From NCBI RefSeq assembly GCF_028656935.1, contig NZ_JAMDGZ010000025.1:25332-89331 (forward strand): DNA of 64,000 bases. The letters are read 5' to 3'. The notes under the pieces were generated by a model. The model searched no databases. It saw nothing but the letters and a program-made list of their open reading frames with translations, and was not told where the DNA came from. This document shows, piece by piece, positions 41,192-50,558 of the stretch. The stretch is from Pseudomonas rubra (GTDB lineage Bacteria; Pseudomonadota; Gammaproteobacteria; Pseudomonadales; Pseudomonadaceae). Numbering within the stretch: position 1 is the stretch's first letter; each line of letters begins with the position of its first letter. The position numbers and the translations under genes were made by a program.

Positions 41192-41339
41192 ACACGTGGC
41201 GCCAACTCTATGTTCTGACAGGCGTTTTACCCACGCAAAAAATAAGTGACATTAAGCTAGCACGACCAAAGATAACTTTACACCGTCTGTCGCAACTGAC
41301 AGGGCCATTTACCGCAGGTTCACGCCTTATTGCCTCGAA

Positions 41340-44300
41340 TCAGGCGTCGACCATGGCCATCGCCTCCTCCACATCCACCGCCACCAGCCGCGAACAACCC
41401 GGTTCATGCATGGTCACACCCATCAGTTGATCGGCCATTTCCATGGCGATCTTGTTGTGGGTGATATAGATGAACTGCACTGTCTGGCTCATCTCTTTCA
41501 CCAGCCGGGCGTAACGCCCGACGTTGGCATCGTCCAGCGGCGCATCGACTTCATCGAGCATGCAGAACGGTGCCGGGTTCAACTTGAAAATGGCAAACAC
41601 CAGGGCCAGGGCCGTCAGCGCTTTCTCACCGCCCGAGAGCAGGTGGATGGTGCTGTTCTTCTTGCCCGGTGGCCGCGCCATGATCGTCACCCCTGTATCG
41701 AGTAGATCTTCGCCCGTCAGTTCCAGGTAAGCGCTGCCACCACCGAAAACTTTTGGGAAAAGCGCCTGTAATCCGGCATTTATCTGATCAAAGGTATCCT
41801 TGAAGCGGTTGCGGGTTTCCTTGTCGATCTTGCGGATGACGTTCTCGAGGGTATCCAGGGCTTCGACCAGGTCGGCATCCTGGGCATCCAGGTAGCGCTT
41901 GCGCTCGGACTGCTGCTGATACTCGTCGATGGCCGCCAGGTTGATCGCACCCAGGCGCTGGATGCGCGCATCGATACGCTCGAGCTCCTGCTCGGCCTCC
42001 TGCTCGCTGGCCAGTTCGCCCAGGGTTGCCAGCACGCCGTCAAGGTCGTAGCCGTCAGTGTGCAGTTGCTCTTGCAGGGTTTTGCGCCGCACGCTCAGCC
42101 CCTGCCAATCCAGGCGGTACTGCTCGAGCTGCCCGCGCAGCAGTTGCGACTGCTGTTCGGCCTGACTGCGGCGCTTCTCGGCCTCACGCAGCTCACGGTC
42201 GGCTTCGTCCATGTGCAGGCGCGCCTGACGCATTTCGTCGTCAACGCTCATGCGCTTTTCCAGCAACTCTTCGAGCTTGAGGCGCAGCTCTTCCAGCGGC
42301 GCCTCGCCCTCCTCCAGGTTCAGGCTCAGTTGTTCGCGCTTCTCGCTCAGGCGCTCTGACTGCAGCTCAAGGCGTTCCAGAGCCTGGCGGGTGGAGTCAT
42401 GCTGGGCACGTAACGAGCCCAGGCGCACGGCCAACTGGTGCGCGTGATCCTTGTGCTGACGGGCTTCCTGGCGCACCCGGTCGAGGCGCTCGCGCAGGCT
42501 GTCGCGCTGGGCCAGCAGCAACTCGCGCTGCTCGGTGTCCTGCTCCATCAGGTCGAGGGCCTCCTGCAATTGCAGGCGCGACTCGCCGAGGTTCTCGTGC
42601 TCGATGCTGCGCTGCTCGAGCAACTCGGCAAGCTCTTCTTCCAGACGCAGGCGGCGCAGGCTTAATTGTTCGGCGCGCGCCTTGCCGGCCGAGAGCCGGG
42701 CATTGATCTCACTTTGCTGACGGGCCTGCTCCTGAGTGCTGCGGCGCAGTTGCTCGCGGCGCTCCTCGCACGTTTGCTGCTGTTCACGCAGATCCCGCAA
42801 CGTGGCGTCCAGCAGTTCCAGCGCCGTTTCCTGCTCCTGCTGCTCCAGGCCCAGGCGCTCAAGCTCCTGGCCGCGGGCCAATACGCCGCCTTGGGCATCG
42901 CTGGCACGGCTGACGCGCAAAAAATGCCGGCCGATCCAGTACCCGTCACGGCTGACCAAGCTGTGCCCATCCGCCAGCTGGGCGCGCAGGGCCAAGGCCT
43001 GCTCCAGGTTTTCTACCGGCTTGACCTGACCGAGCCAGGGCGCCAGGTCGATGCGCCCTTCAACCTTGTCGAGCAGGCTGCCGGGGCTACCCAGGCCTTC
43101 GCCACGGCTGTCGAGCAGGCGCAGCTCGCCCTGATCGAAAGCGCTCAGGTCCAGGCCGTTGAAATCATCAACCAGCACCGCCTGTAGATCGGCGCCGAGC
43201 ACGGTTTCCACCGCCAGCTCCCAACCCGGCTCAACGCGCAAGCCTTCGGCCAGACGCGGACGCTGATCCAGCCCTTGTTCAAGCAGCCATTGTGCGGTGC
43301 CAGTGCCGGGGTCGAGCGCTGCCTGCTGTAGGGCCTCCAACGAAGCCAGACGGCCGCCCAAACGTTGCAGCTCGCCCTGGGCTTGCTGCTGGGCCTGTAG
43401 CGCCTGCTGCAGTTGTTCGCGCAGGGCTTCAAGTTGCTCAACCACCTGCAGCTCTTCTATCTGTAGCTCCTCGAGTAGCAGCTCGCTGCTGGCCACTTGC
43501 TCGCTCAGTTCGAGGATCGCTGCATCTTCCGGATCAGCACTGAGCTGGTCGCGCTCTTCAGCAAGCTTGCGCTGGCGCTCGGCAAGACGCTCGAGGCTGG
43601 TTTCCAGTTGTTGGATACGCGCCTGCTGCACTTCGGCCTGGCGTCGCGGCTCGGCCGAGCGGGTGTTGAAACTGTCCCACTGCTCCTGCCAGCCGTGCAT
43701 GGTGGTTTCAGCGTCTTCCAGGGTGGCGGCGGCTTCTTCGGCGGCGGCCAGGGTCAGCTCCTGCTCGGGCTCGAGCCGCTCAAGCTCTTCACCCAGGGTC
43801 GCGAGCAAGGTGCGATCGTGACCCAAGTGCGACTCGGTCTCCAAACGCGAGCGCTCGGCTTCCTTGAAGTCATCCTGCAACTGGCGCAGGCGCTGCTGGC
43901 CATGCTGGATACTTTGCTCGACGCGGGCGATATCGCCGCCCACCGAGTAAAAGCGCCCCTGCACCTGGTTGAAACGCTCGGACAGCTCATGATGGCCATC
44001 ACGCAGGCGCTCGATGCTGGCATCGGCATTGCGCTGCTCGGCCACCAGGGCCTCGAAGGCCACTTCCTGGTCGCCGATCACCGCTTCACGCTGGCCCACC
44101 TGATCATCCAGGGCCTGCCAGCGCAGCGCCGCCAGTTGCGCCTTGAGCTGACGCTCCTCGGCCTTGTACTCCTTGTACTTCTCGGCGGCCTGGGCTTGCC
44201 GGTGCAGGCGTTCGAGCTGGCGCTCCAGCTCCTCGCGCAGGTCGGTCAGGCGTTCGAGGTTTTCATGGGTACGGCGAATACGGTTCTCGGTCTCGCGCCG

Positions 44301-44828
44301 GCGCTCCTTGTACTTGGAGATGCCTGCCGCTTCTTCGATGAAATTGCGCAGGTCTTCGGGCTTGGCTTCGATCAGCTTGGAGATCATCCCCTGCTCGATG
44401 ATCGAGTAGCTGCGCGGGCCCAGGCCGGTGCCGAGGAAGATGTCGGTAATGTCCCGACGCCGGCATTTGGCGCCGTTGAGGTAGTAAGTATTCTGTGCGT
44501 CGCGGGTGACTTTGCGGCGAATGGAGATTTCCGCATAAGCCGCGTATTCACCCACCAAGGTGCTGTCGGAGTTGTCGAACACCAGTTCGATGCTGGCCTG
44601 GCTCACCGGCTTGCGGCTGGTCGAGCCGTTGAAGATGACGTCGGTCATCGACTCGCCACGCAGGTTTTTTGCCGAGCTTTCGCCCATCACCCAGCGCACC
44701 GCATCGATGATGTTGGACTTGCCGCAGCCATTGGGCCCGACCACGGCGGCCATGTTGCTGGGGAAGTTGACCGTGGTGGGGTCGACGAACGACTTGAACC
44801 CGGCCAGGCGAATGCACTTCAGGCGCAT
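41340..44828 (-). CDS. smc: Chromosome segregation ATPase SMC
   Basis: A 1162-aa condensin subunit. Walker A is VGPNGCGKSNIIDAV near the N terminus; two long coiled coils (about 170-500 and 680-1000) flank a hinge (about 520-660); the C-terminal ABC signature is LLSGGEKALTALALVFA and Walker B is PFCMLDEVDAPLDD. ATG 44828 (MRLKCIRLAGFKSF) is used, since the frame upstream overlaps gntR. The gntR stop is only two bases before the smc start, so the two are translationally coupled. Confidence 0.97.
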   Translation of the reverse strand: MRLKCIRLAGFKSFVDPTTVNFPSNMAAVVGPNGCGKSNIIDAVRWVMGESSAKNLRGESMTDVIFNGSTSRKPVSQASIELVFDNSDSTLVGEYAAYAEISIRRKVTRDAQNTYYLNGAKCRRRDITDIFLGTGLGPRSYSIIEQGMISKLIEAKPEDLRNFIEEAAGISKYKERRRETENRIRRTHENLERLTDLREELERQLERLHRQAQAAEKYKEYKAEERQLKAQLAALRWQALDDQVGQREAVIGDQEVAFEALVAEQRNADASIERLRDGHHELSERFNQVQGRFYSVGGDIARVEQSIQHGQQRLRQLQDDFKEAERSRLETESHLGHDRTLLATLGEELERLEPEQELTLAAAEEAAATLEDAETTMHGWQEQWDSFNTRSAEPRRQAEVQQARIQQLETSLERLAERQRKLAEERDQLSADPEDAAILELSEQVASSELLLEELQIEELQVVEQLEALREQLQQALQAQQQAQGELQRLGGRLASLEALQQAALDPGTGTAQWLLEQGLDQRPRLAEGLRVEPGWELAVETVLGADLQAVLVDDFNGLDLSAFDQGELRLLDSRGEGLGSPGSLLDKVEGRIDLAPWLGQVKPVENLEQALALRAQLADGHSLVSRDGYWIGRHFLRVSRASDAQGGVLARGQELERLGLEQQEQETALELLDATLRDLREQQQTCEERREQLRRSTQEQARQQSEINARLSAGKARAEQLSLRRLRLEEELAELLEQRSIEHENLGESRLQLQEALDLMEQDTEQRELLLAQRDSLRERLDRVRQEARQHKDHAHQLAVRLGSLRAQHDSTRQALERLELQSERLSEKREQLSLNLEEGEAPLEELRLKLEELLEKRMSVDDEMRQARLHMDEADRELREAEKRRSQAEQQSQLLRGQLEQYRLDWQGLSVRRKTLQEQLHTDGYDLDGVLATLGELASEQEAEQELERIDARIQRLGAINLAAIDEYQQQSERKRYLDAQDADLVEALDTLENVIRKIDKETRNRFKDTFDQINAGLQALFPKVFGGGSAYLELTGEDLLDTGVTIMARPPGKKNSTIHLLSGGEKALTALALVFAIFKLNPAPFCMLDEVDAPLDDANVGRYARLVKEMSQTVQFIYITHNKIAMEMADQLMGVTMHEPGCSRLVAVDVEEAMAMVDA

Positions 44829-44830
44829 GC

Positions 44831-45490
44831 TCAGGCAGTCGCCAGCGCCGCCAGCACCAGCTCGCAGCTGCGCTGGCAATACTCGCCCAGCACCGTGCGA
44901 ATACGCTGCTGGTCACGGGCCACCACGGCTTCGAGCAGGCTGGCAAACAGCACCAGGAAGTCGTTCATGTTGGCCTTGCGCTGGTCCAGCGCCAGGTAAT
45001 AGGCACGGCTCATGGCCGGCTGCAGGTTCTCGACGGTCTCCTGCAGGTAGGGATTGTTGGCAAACGGATAGGCAGCGCGCATCACCGCAAAGCTGTCTTC
45101 GACGAAAGCGCGGATGTCCTGGCGCTCGAAAGCACCGGTCAGACGCTGCTGAATGGCGAGGAACGGCAGAAGGTCGCCGTCATTGCGCCAGTGCTGCGCC
45201 ACGGCATTGCCAAGCAAGGTGTACAGCTCGCCCATCAGCGTGCACAGGCTGCGCACGTTGTGTTCGTCGAGCTCGGTCACGTGGGCGCCACGACGCGCGA
45301 GGATGGTCACCAGATGACGGCGCTCGAGGATCAAAAGCGCTTCACGCACCGAGCCGCGGCTGACATTCAACGCCTGGGTAACCTTCTGCTCCTGGATACG
45401 CTCGGCGGGCTTGAGCTCGCCGCGGATGATCCGCTCGGCCAGGTAGTGGGCAATTTGCTCGGAGAGGCTGTCCGGCGCCTTGAACGTCAT
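44831..45490 (-). CDS. GntR-family regulator, FCD (FadR) type, upstream of smc and divergent from xdhA
   Basis: A 219-aa regulator: winged-helix GntR domain (SLSEQIAHYLAERIIRGEL, then VTQALNVSRGSVREALLILERRHLV) and a C-terminal all-helical FCD ligand domain. It is divergent from xdhA with a 273-bp gap, so it is a candidate controller of xanthine dehydrogenase. Its ligand is unknown. A TTGTGCACAG sequence lies 24 bp upstream of its ATG and could be an autoregulatory site. It is cotranscribed with smc (2-bp gap). Confidence 0.9.
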   Translation of the reverse strand: MTFKAPDSLSEQIAHYLAERIIRGELKPAERIQEQKVTQALNVSRGSVREALLILERRHLVTILARRGAHVTELDEHNVRSLCTLMGELYTLLGNAVAQHWRNDGDLLPFLAIQQRLTGAFERQDIRAFVEDSFAVMRAAYPFANNPYLQETVENLQPAMSRAYYLALDQRKANMNDFLVLFASLLEAVVARDQQRIRTVLGEYCQRSCELVLAALATA

Positions 45491-45513
45491 GGTTTTCCTT
45501 CAAAATCATTGAA

Positions 45514-45523
45514 CTGTGCACAA
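45514..45523. promoter_or_regulatory. Candidate FCD/GntR operator at the gntR (45490) leader
   Basis: CTGTGCACAA, which on the gntR strand reads TTGTGCACAG, 24 bp before the ATG. It resembles TTGTACACAG at 53629 next to the second gntR. Confidence 0.3.
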
Positions 45524-45579
45524 GCGCCGAATTGTAGCGCACTTGCCCCCTCGCCGCGCAGTGGCCACGTAGCAGAAGT

Positions 45580-45595
45580 TGGCACGATTGACGCA
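45580..45595 (+). promoter_or_regulatory. Sigma-54-like promoter element upstream of xdhA
   Basis: TGGCACGATTGACGCA: the GG and GC dinucleotides are 10 bases apart as in TGGCACG-N4-TTGCA, but the -12 part (ACGCA) matches only partly. A start near 45606 would give a leader of about 160 bases. Confidence 0.35.
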
Positions 45596-45674
45596 AAAGA
45601 TTCGGATCACCCAGGGCCAACTATGCTCATAACAGAGCACCTGTGAAAGGGCGGAAGCGTTATGAGAAATTTCC

Positions 45675-45688
45675 TGACCCAAAGGTCA
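45675..45688. promoter_or_regulatory. TGACC-N4-GGTCA palindrome upstream of xdhA
   Basis: TGACCCAAAGGTCA, with arms CTGACC/GGTCAG. It ends 8 bp before the predicted xdhA -35. The surrounding TTCCTGACCCAAAGGTCA is nearly identical to a copy before the purine permease (53763-53776). Confidence 0.55.
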
Positions 45689-45696
45689 GAAAATTG

Positions 45697-45725
45697 TTGA
45701 CCTGAAAATCAAGTCTGCATACAGT
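45697..45725 (+). promoter_or_regulatory. Predicted sigma-70 promoter of xdhA
   Basis: TTGACC (45697-45702), 17-base spacer, TACAGT (45720-45725). The start would fall near 45732, 32 bp before the GTG. Confidence 0.5.
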
Positions 45726-45763
45726 CCGCTCAACAACAATAAGTCGCTTGTGAGGCCTTCGTC

Positions 45764-47218
45764 GTGATCCAGTTTCTATTTAACCAGGAGCTGCGCAGTG
45801 AGCATGCCCTGGACCCCAACCTGACCGTGCTCGAGTACCTTCGTCAGCACTTGGGCAAATCCGGCACCAAGGAAGGCTGCGCCAGCGGCGATTGTGGCGC
45901 CTGCACCGTGGTGGTCGGCGAACTGGCCGAGAGCGAGGATGGCCGCGAGCATATCCGCTACCGCAGCCTCAACTCGTGCCTGACCTTCGTCTCCTCGCTG
46001 CACGGCAAACAGTTGATCAGCGTTGAAGGCCTCAAGCATCAGGGCAAGCTGCACAGCGTGCAGCAGGCCATGGCCGATTGCCACGGCTCGCAATGCGGCT
46101 TCTGTACCCCAGGCTTTGTCATGTCGCTGTTCGCCCTGCAAAAAAACAGCGCGGCACCCGGTCTGCACAAGGCCCAGGAAGCCCTGGCCGGCAACCTCTG
46201 CCGCTGCACCGGCTACCGGCCGATCCTGGCCGCCGCCGAGCAGTCCTGCTGCAAGGCCCAGCCTGATCAGTTCGACAACAGCGAAACCCAGACCATCGCC
46301 CGTCTCAAGGCCATCGCCCCGAGCGAAACCGGCGAGCTCAACAGCGGCGACAAGCGCTGCCTGGTTCCACTGACCGTGGCCGACCTGGCCGACCTCTACA
46401 GCTCGCACCCTGAAGCCCGCCTGCTGGCCGGTGGCACCGACCTGGCGCTGGAAGTCACCCAGTTCCACAAGACCCTGCCGGTGATGATCTATGTCGGCAA
46501 CGTCGCCGAACTCAAACGTATTCAGACACAGGAGCAGTACCTTGAGATCGGCGCGGCCACGCCGCTGACCGATTGCTACGACGCCCTGAGCCAAGAATAC
46601 CCGGATTTTGGCGAGCTGCTGCACCGCTTCGCCTCGCTGCAGATCCGCAACCAGGGCACCTTGGGCGGCAACATCGGCAACGCCTCGCCGATTGGTGACT
46701 CGCCGCCCCTGCTGATCGCCCTGGATGCGCAGATCGTGCTGCGCAAAGGTGAAAGCACCCGCACCCTGGCGCTTGAAGACTACTTCATCGACTACCGCAT
46801 CACCGCACGCCAGGAAAGCGAGTTCATCGAGAAGATCATCGTGCCACGGGCCCGGGCCGACTGGGCGTTCCGCGCCTACAAGGTGTCCAAGCGCCTGGAC
46901 GACGATATCTCGGCCGTGTGCGCAGCGTTCAACCTGCGCATTCACAACGGCGTGGTGGAAGCGGCGCGCATCGCCTTCGGCGGCATGGCCGCGATCCCCA
47001 AACGGGCCCGCGCCTGTGAAGCGGCGCTGGTCGGCAAGGCCTGGAACCAGGCCGGCATCGAGCGCGCCTGCCAGGCCCTGGCGCAGGACTTCACCCCGCT
47101 TTCGGACTTCCGCGCCAGCAAGGAGTACCGCCTGCTCAGCGCGCAGAACCTGCTGCGCAAGTACTTCATCGAACTGCAAACGCCGCACATCGAGACTCGG
47201 GTGACCGCTTATGTCTAA
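45764..47218 (+). CDS. xdhA: Xanthine dehydrogenase small subunit (2Fe-2S and FAD)
   Basis: A 484-aa subunit that carries electrons from the molybdenum site to NAD+. The two iron-sulfur clusters are bound by CASGDCGACTVVVGE ... NSCLTFV and by GFCTPGFVMS ... GNLCRCTGYRP; the FAD domain (about residues 195-380) has LLAGGTDLALEV and LGGNIGNASPIGDSPP. The start is GTG 45764 (MIQFLFNQELR) with GAGG upstream. It overlaps xdhB by 8 bp. Confidence 0.96.
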   Translation: MIQFLFNQELRSEHALDPNLTVLEYLRQHLGKSGTKEGCASGDCGACTVVVGELAESEDGREHIRYRSLNSCLTFVSSLHGKQLISVEGLKHQGKLHSVQQAMADCHGSQCGFCTPGFVMSLFALQKNSAAPGLHKAQEALAGNLCRCTGYRPILAAAEQSCCKAQPDQFDNSETQTIARLKAIAPSETGELNSGDKRCLVPLTVADLADLYSSHPEARLLAGGTDLALEVTQFHKTLPVMIYVGNVAELKRIQTQEQYLEIGAATPLTDCYDALSQEYPDFGELLHRFASLQIRNQGTLGGNIGNASPIGDSPPLLIALDAQIVLRKGESTRTLALEDYFIDYRITARQESEFIEKIIVPRARADWAFRAYKVSKRLDDDISAVCAAFNLRIHNGVVEAARIAFGGMAAIPKRARACEAALVGKAWNQAGIERACQALAQDFTPLSDFRASKEYRLLSAQNLLRKYFIELQTPHIETRVTAYV

Positions 47219-49607
47219 CCATCACGTCGCCAAAAGCCAGGCCGAAATGGCCGAACTGTTCAGCCAGGACCTGAGCACCGGGGTCGGCCGCAGCCTCAAG
47301 CACGACAGCGCCGACAAACACGTGGCCGGCGAGGCGGTGTACATCGATGACCGCCTGGAGTTCCCCAATCAACTGCACGTCTATGCACGCCTGTCCGACC
47401 GCGCCCACGCCCGGGTGCTGAGCATCGACACCAGCCCCTGCTACGCCTTCGAGGGTGTGCGCATCGCCATCACTCACGAAGACGTCCCCGGCCTCAAGGA
47501 CATCGGCCCACTGCTGCCCGGTGACCCGCTGTTGGCCATCGACACCGTCGAGTTCGTCGGCCAGCCTGTGCTTGCCGTCGCCGCCTGCGACCTGGACACC
47601 GCGCGCCGTGCGGCCATGGCCGCGATCATCGAGTACGAAGACCTGGAACCGGTGCTGGACGTGGTCGAGGCGCTGCGCAAGAAGCACTTCGTGCTCGACA
47701 GCCACACCCACCAGCGCGGCGACTCGGTCAGCGCCCTGGCCAGTGCTCCACACCGCCTGCAAGGCACCCTGCACATTGGCGGCCAGGAGCACTTCTACCT
47801 GGAAACCCAGATCTCTTCGGTGATGCCCACCGAAGATGGCGGGATGATTGTCTACTGCTCGACCCAGAACCCCACCGAAGTGCAGAAGCTGGTGGCCGAA
47901 GTGCTCGACGTGCCGATGAACAACATCGTCGTCGACATGCGCCGCATGGGCGGCGGTTTTGGTGGCAAGGAAACCCAGGCGGCCAGCCCCGCCTGCCTGT
48001 GCGCGGTCATCGCCCACCTCACCGGCCAGCCGACCAAGATGCGCCTGCCGCGGGTCGAAGACATGCTGATGACCGGCAAGCGTCACCCCTTCTATATCGA
48101 GTACGACGTCGGCTTCGACGACAATGGCCGCCTGCACGGCATCAACTTCGACCTGGCCGGCAACTGTGGTTGCTCGCCAGACCTCTCGGCCTCGATTGTC
48201 GACCGGGCGATGTTTCACGCCGACAACGCCTACTACCTGGGCGATGCCACCATCCATGGCCACCGCTGCAAGACCAACACCGCCTCCAACACCGCTTACC
48301 GTGGCTTTGGCGGCCCGCAGGGCATGGTCGCGATCGAGGAAGTGATGGACCATATCGCCCGTCATCTGGCCCTCGACCCGTTGGCGGTGCGCAAGGTCAA
48401 CTACTACGGCAAGACCGAGCGCAACGTCACCCACTACTACCAGACCGTCGAGCACAACATGCTCGAAGAGATCACCGCCGAGCTCGAAGCCAGCAGTGAC
48501 TACGCCGAGCGCCGCGAATCGATCCGCCGCTTCAACGCCAACAGCCCGGTGCTCAAGAAAGGCCTGGCGCTGACTCCGGTGAAGTTCGGTATCTCCTTCA
48601 CCGCCAGCTTCCTCAACCAGGCCGGTGCCCTGGTGCACATCTACACCGACGGCAGCATCCACCTGAACCACGGCGGCACCGAAATGGGCCAGGGCCTGAA
48701 CACCAAGGTGGCGCAGGTGGTGGCCGAGGTGTTCCAGGTCGATTTCCAGCGCATTCAGATCACTGCCACCAACACCGACAAAGTGCCCAACACCTCGCCG
48801 ACCGCCGCCTCCAGCGGCGCCGACCTGAACGGCAAGGCGGCGCAGAATGCCGCCGAAATCCTCAAGCAGCGACTGACCGAATTTGCCGCACGGCAATACA
48901 AAGTCAGCGAAGAGGACGTCGAGTTTCGCAACGGCCATGTACGTGTGCGCGATGAAATCCTCAGTTTCGAAACGCTGGTGCAGCAGGCGTATTTTGCCCA
49001 GGTGTCGCTGTCGAGCACCGGTTTCTACAAGACCCCGAAGATCTACTACGACCGCAGCCAGGCCCGTGGCCGGCCGTTCTATTACTTCGCCTTTGGCGCA
49101 GCGTGCGCCGAGGTGATCGTCGATACCCTGACCGGTGAGTACAAGATGCTGCGCACCGACATCCTCCACGACGTCGGCGCCTCGTTGAACCCGGCCATCG
49201 ACATCGGCCAGGTCGAGGGCGGCTTCATCCAGGGCATGGGTTGGCTGACCACCGAAGAGCTGGTGTGGAACGCCAAGGGCAAGCTGATGACCAATGGCCC
49301 GGCCAGCTACAAGATCCCGGCGGTGGCCGACATGCCAGTGGATTTGCGCGTCAGGCTGGTGGAAAACCGCAAGAACCCTGAAGACACGGTGTTCCACTCC
49401 AAGGCCGTGGGCGAGCCGCCGTTCATGCTTGGCATCGCCGCCTGGTGTGCGATCAAGGATGCCGTGGCGAGCCTGGGCGATTACCGCGTGCACCCGCTGA
49501 TCGATGCGCCGGCGACACCGGAGCGGGTGCTCTGGGGCTGTGAGCAGATGCGCAAGGTGGCGGCGGCGCAGCAACCTACTACCGAAGTTGAGACAGTGAC
49601 ACCGTGA
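47211..49607 (+). CDS. xdhB: Xanthine dehydrogenase large subunit (molybdopterin)
   Basis: A 798-aa catalytic subunit converting hypoxanthine to xanthine and xanthine to urate. The Moco-binding segments MGGGFGGKETQA, TAYRGFGGPQGM, GGTEMGQGLNTKVAQV and the catalytic Glu in KAVGEPPFML are all present. It starts inside the xdhA stop region (overlap 8 bp). A 54-bp REP hairpin separates it from xdhC. Confidence 0.97.
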   Translation: MSNHHVAKSQAEMAELFSQDLSTGVGRSLKHDSADKHVAGEAVYIDDRLEFPNQLHVYARLSDRAHARVLSIDTSPCYAFEGVRIAITHEDVPGLKDIGPLLPGDPLLAIDTVEFVGQPVLAVAACDLDTARRAAMAAIIEYEDLEPVLDVVEALRKKHFVLDSHTHQRGDSVSALASAPHRLQGTLHIGGQEHFYLETQISSVMPTEDGGMIVYCSTQNPTEVQKLVAEVLDVPMNNIVVDMRRMGGGFGGKETQAASPACLCAVIAHLTGQPTKMRLPRVEDMLMTGKRHPFYIEYDVGFDDNGRLHGINFDLAGNCGCSPDLSASIVDRAMFHADNAYYLGDATIHGHRCKTNTASNTAYRGFGGPQGMVAIEEVMDHIARHLALDPLAVRKVNYYGKTERNVTHYYQTVEHNMLEEITAELEASSDYAERRESIRRFNANSPVLKKGLALTPVKFGISFTASFLNQAGALVHIYTDGSIHLNHGGTEMGQGLNTKVAQVVAEVFQVDFQRIQITATNTDKVPNTSPTAASSGADLNGKAAQNAAEILKQRLTEFAARQYKVSEEDVEFRNGHVRVRDEILSFETLVQQAYFAQVSLSSTGFYKTPKIYYDRSQARGRPFYYFAFGAACAEVIVDTLTGEYKMLRTDILHDVGASLNPAIDIGQVEGGFIQGMGWLTTEELVWNAKGKLMTNGPASYKIPAVADMPVDLRVRLVENRKNPEDTVFHSKAVGEPPFMLGIAAWCAIKDAVASLGDYRVHPLIDAPATPERVLWGCEQMRKVAAAQQPTTEVETVTP

Positions 49608-49614
49608 GTCCGCT

Positions 49615-49668
49615 ATCGCTGGCAAGCCAGCTCCCACAGGATCTGGTGGGAGCTGGCTTGCCAGCGAT
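49615..49668. repeat. REP pair between xdhB and xdhC
   Basis: Perfect 23-bp arms, ATCGCTGGCAAGCCAGCTCC plus CAC (49615-49637) and its complement (49646-49668), starting 8 bp after the xdhB stop. Confidence 0.92.
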
Positions 49669-49702
49669 GAGGCCAGAACAGGCACCACATAGGTAACTGA
49701 AC

Positions 49703-50548
49703 ATGCACACCTGGATCAACGCCCTGTCCGACCTGCAGTCGCGCGGTGAACCCTGCGTACTGGTGACCATCATCGAAGAACGCGGCTCGACCCCACGCAA
49801 TGCCGGCTCGAAAATGGTCGTCAGTGCCGAGCAGCTGTTCGACACCATCGGCGGCGGCCACCTGGAATACAAAGCCATGCACATCGCCCGACAGATGCTC
49901 GCCGAGCACCGCGAAGCGCCGCACCTGGAGCGCTTCAGCCTCGGTGCCAGCCTCGGCCAGTGCTGCGGCGGCGCCACCGTGCTGCTGTTCGAGCCGATGG
50001 GCCAGGTACAGGCGCAGATCGCTGTGTTCGGCGCAGGCCATGTTGGCCGCGCTCTGGTACCCTTGCTCGCCGCCCTGCCCTGCAAGGTGCGCTGGATCGA
50101 TTCGCGCGAGCAGGAGTTCCCTGAGAACATTCCCGCCGGGGTCAGCAAGATCGTCAGCGAAGTGCCGGTAGATGAAGTCGATGAGCTGCCCGCTGGCAGC
50201 TACTGCATCGTCATGACCCACAACCATCAACTGGACCTGGAACTGACCGCAGCAATCCTCAAGCGCAATGACTTCACCTGGTTCGGCCTGATCGGCTCGA
50301 AGACCAAACGCGTCAAGTTCGAGCACCGCCTGCGTGAACGCGGCTTTGCCGAGGAGCGCCTGCAACGCATGCGTTGCCCGATGGGCATCGCCGAGGTCAA
50401 GGGCAAGCTGCCGATCGAGATCGCTGTGTCGATTGCCGCAGAAATCATTGCCACCTACAACGCAAGCTTTGGCCAGCACAACAACGCTGCCAACGCCGGC
50501 CCAATTGCCCAATTGCTGCCGCCGTCACGGCGCAGCCAAGCCATATGA
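49703..50548 (+). CDS. xdhC: Xanthine dehydrogenase accessory protein XdhC
   Basis: A 281-aa protein that binds molybdenum cofactor, helps its sulfuration and inserts it into XdhB. Segments EERGSTPRNAGSKMVV, TIGGGHLEY and GQCCGGATVL are in the N-terminal part; a Rossmann fold (IAVFGAGHVGRALVPLL) and FTWFGLIGSKTKRVKFEHRL follow. It ends 10 bp before guaD, so the two are one unit with xdhAB. Confidence 0.94.
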   Translation: MHTWINALSDLQSRGEPCVLVTIIEERGSTPRNAGSKMVVSAEQLFDTIGGGHLEYKAMHIARQMLAEHREAPHLERFSLGASLGQCCGGATVLLFEPMGQVQAQIAVFGAGHVGRALVPLLAALPCKVRWIDSREQEFPENIPAGVSKIVSEVPVDEVDELPAGSYCIVMTHNHQLDLELTAAILKRNDFTWFGLIGSKTKRVKFEHRLRERGFAEERLQRMRCPMGIAEVKGKLPIEIAVSIAAEIIATYNASFGQHNNAANAGPIAQLLPPSRRSQAI

Positions 50549-50558
50549 CGAGAGCCCT

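Noticed and set aside
47166..49688. An 840-aa open frame on the minus strand opposite xdhB
   Set aside because: It lies entirely antisense to xdhB, which has all Moco motifs, and its composition (Gly/Val/Ala/His-rich without motifs) is what GC-rich codon bias produces on the opposite strand.
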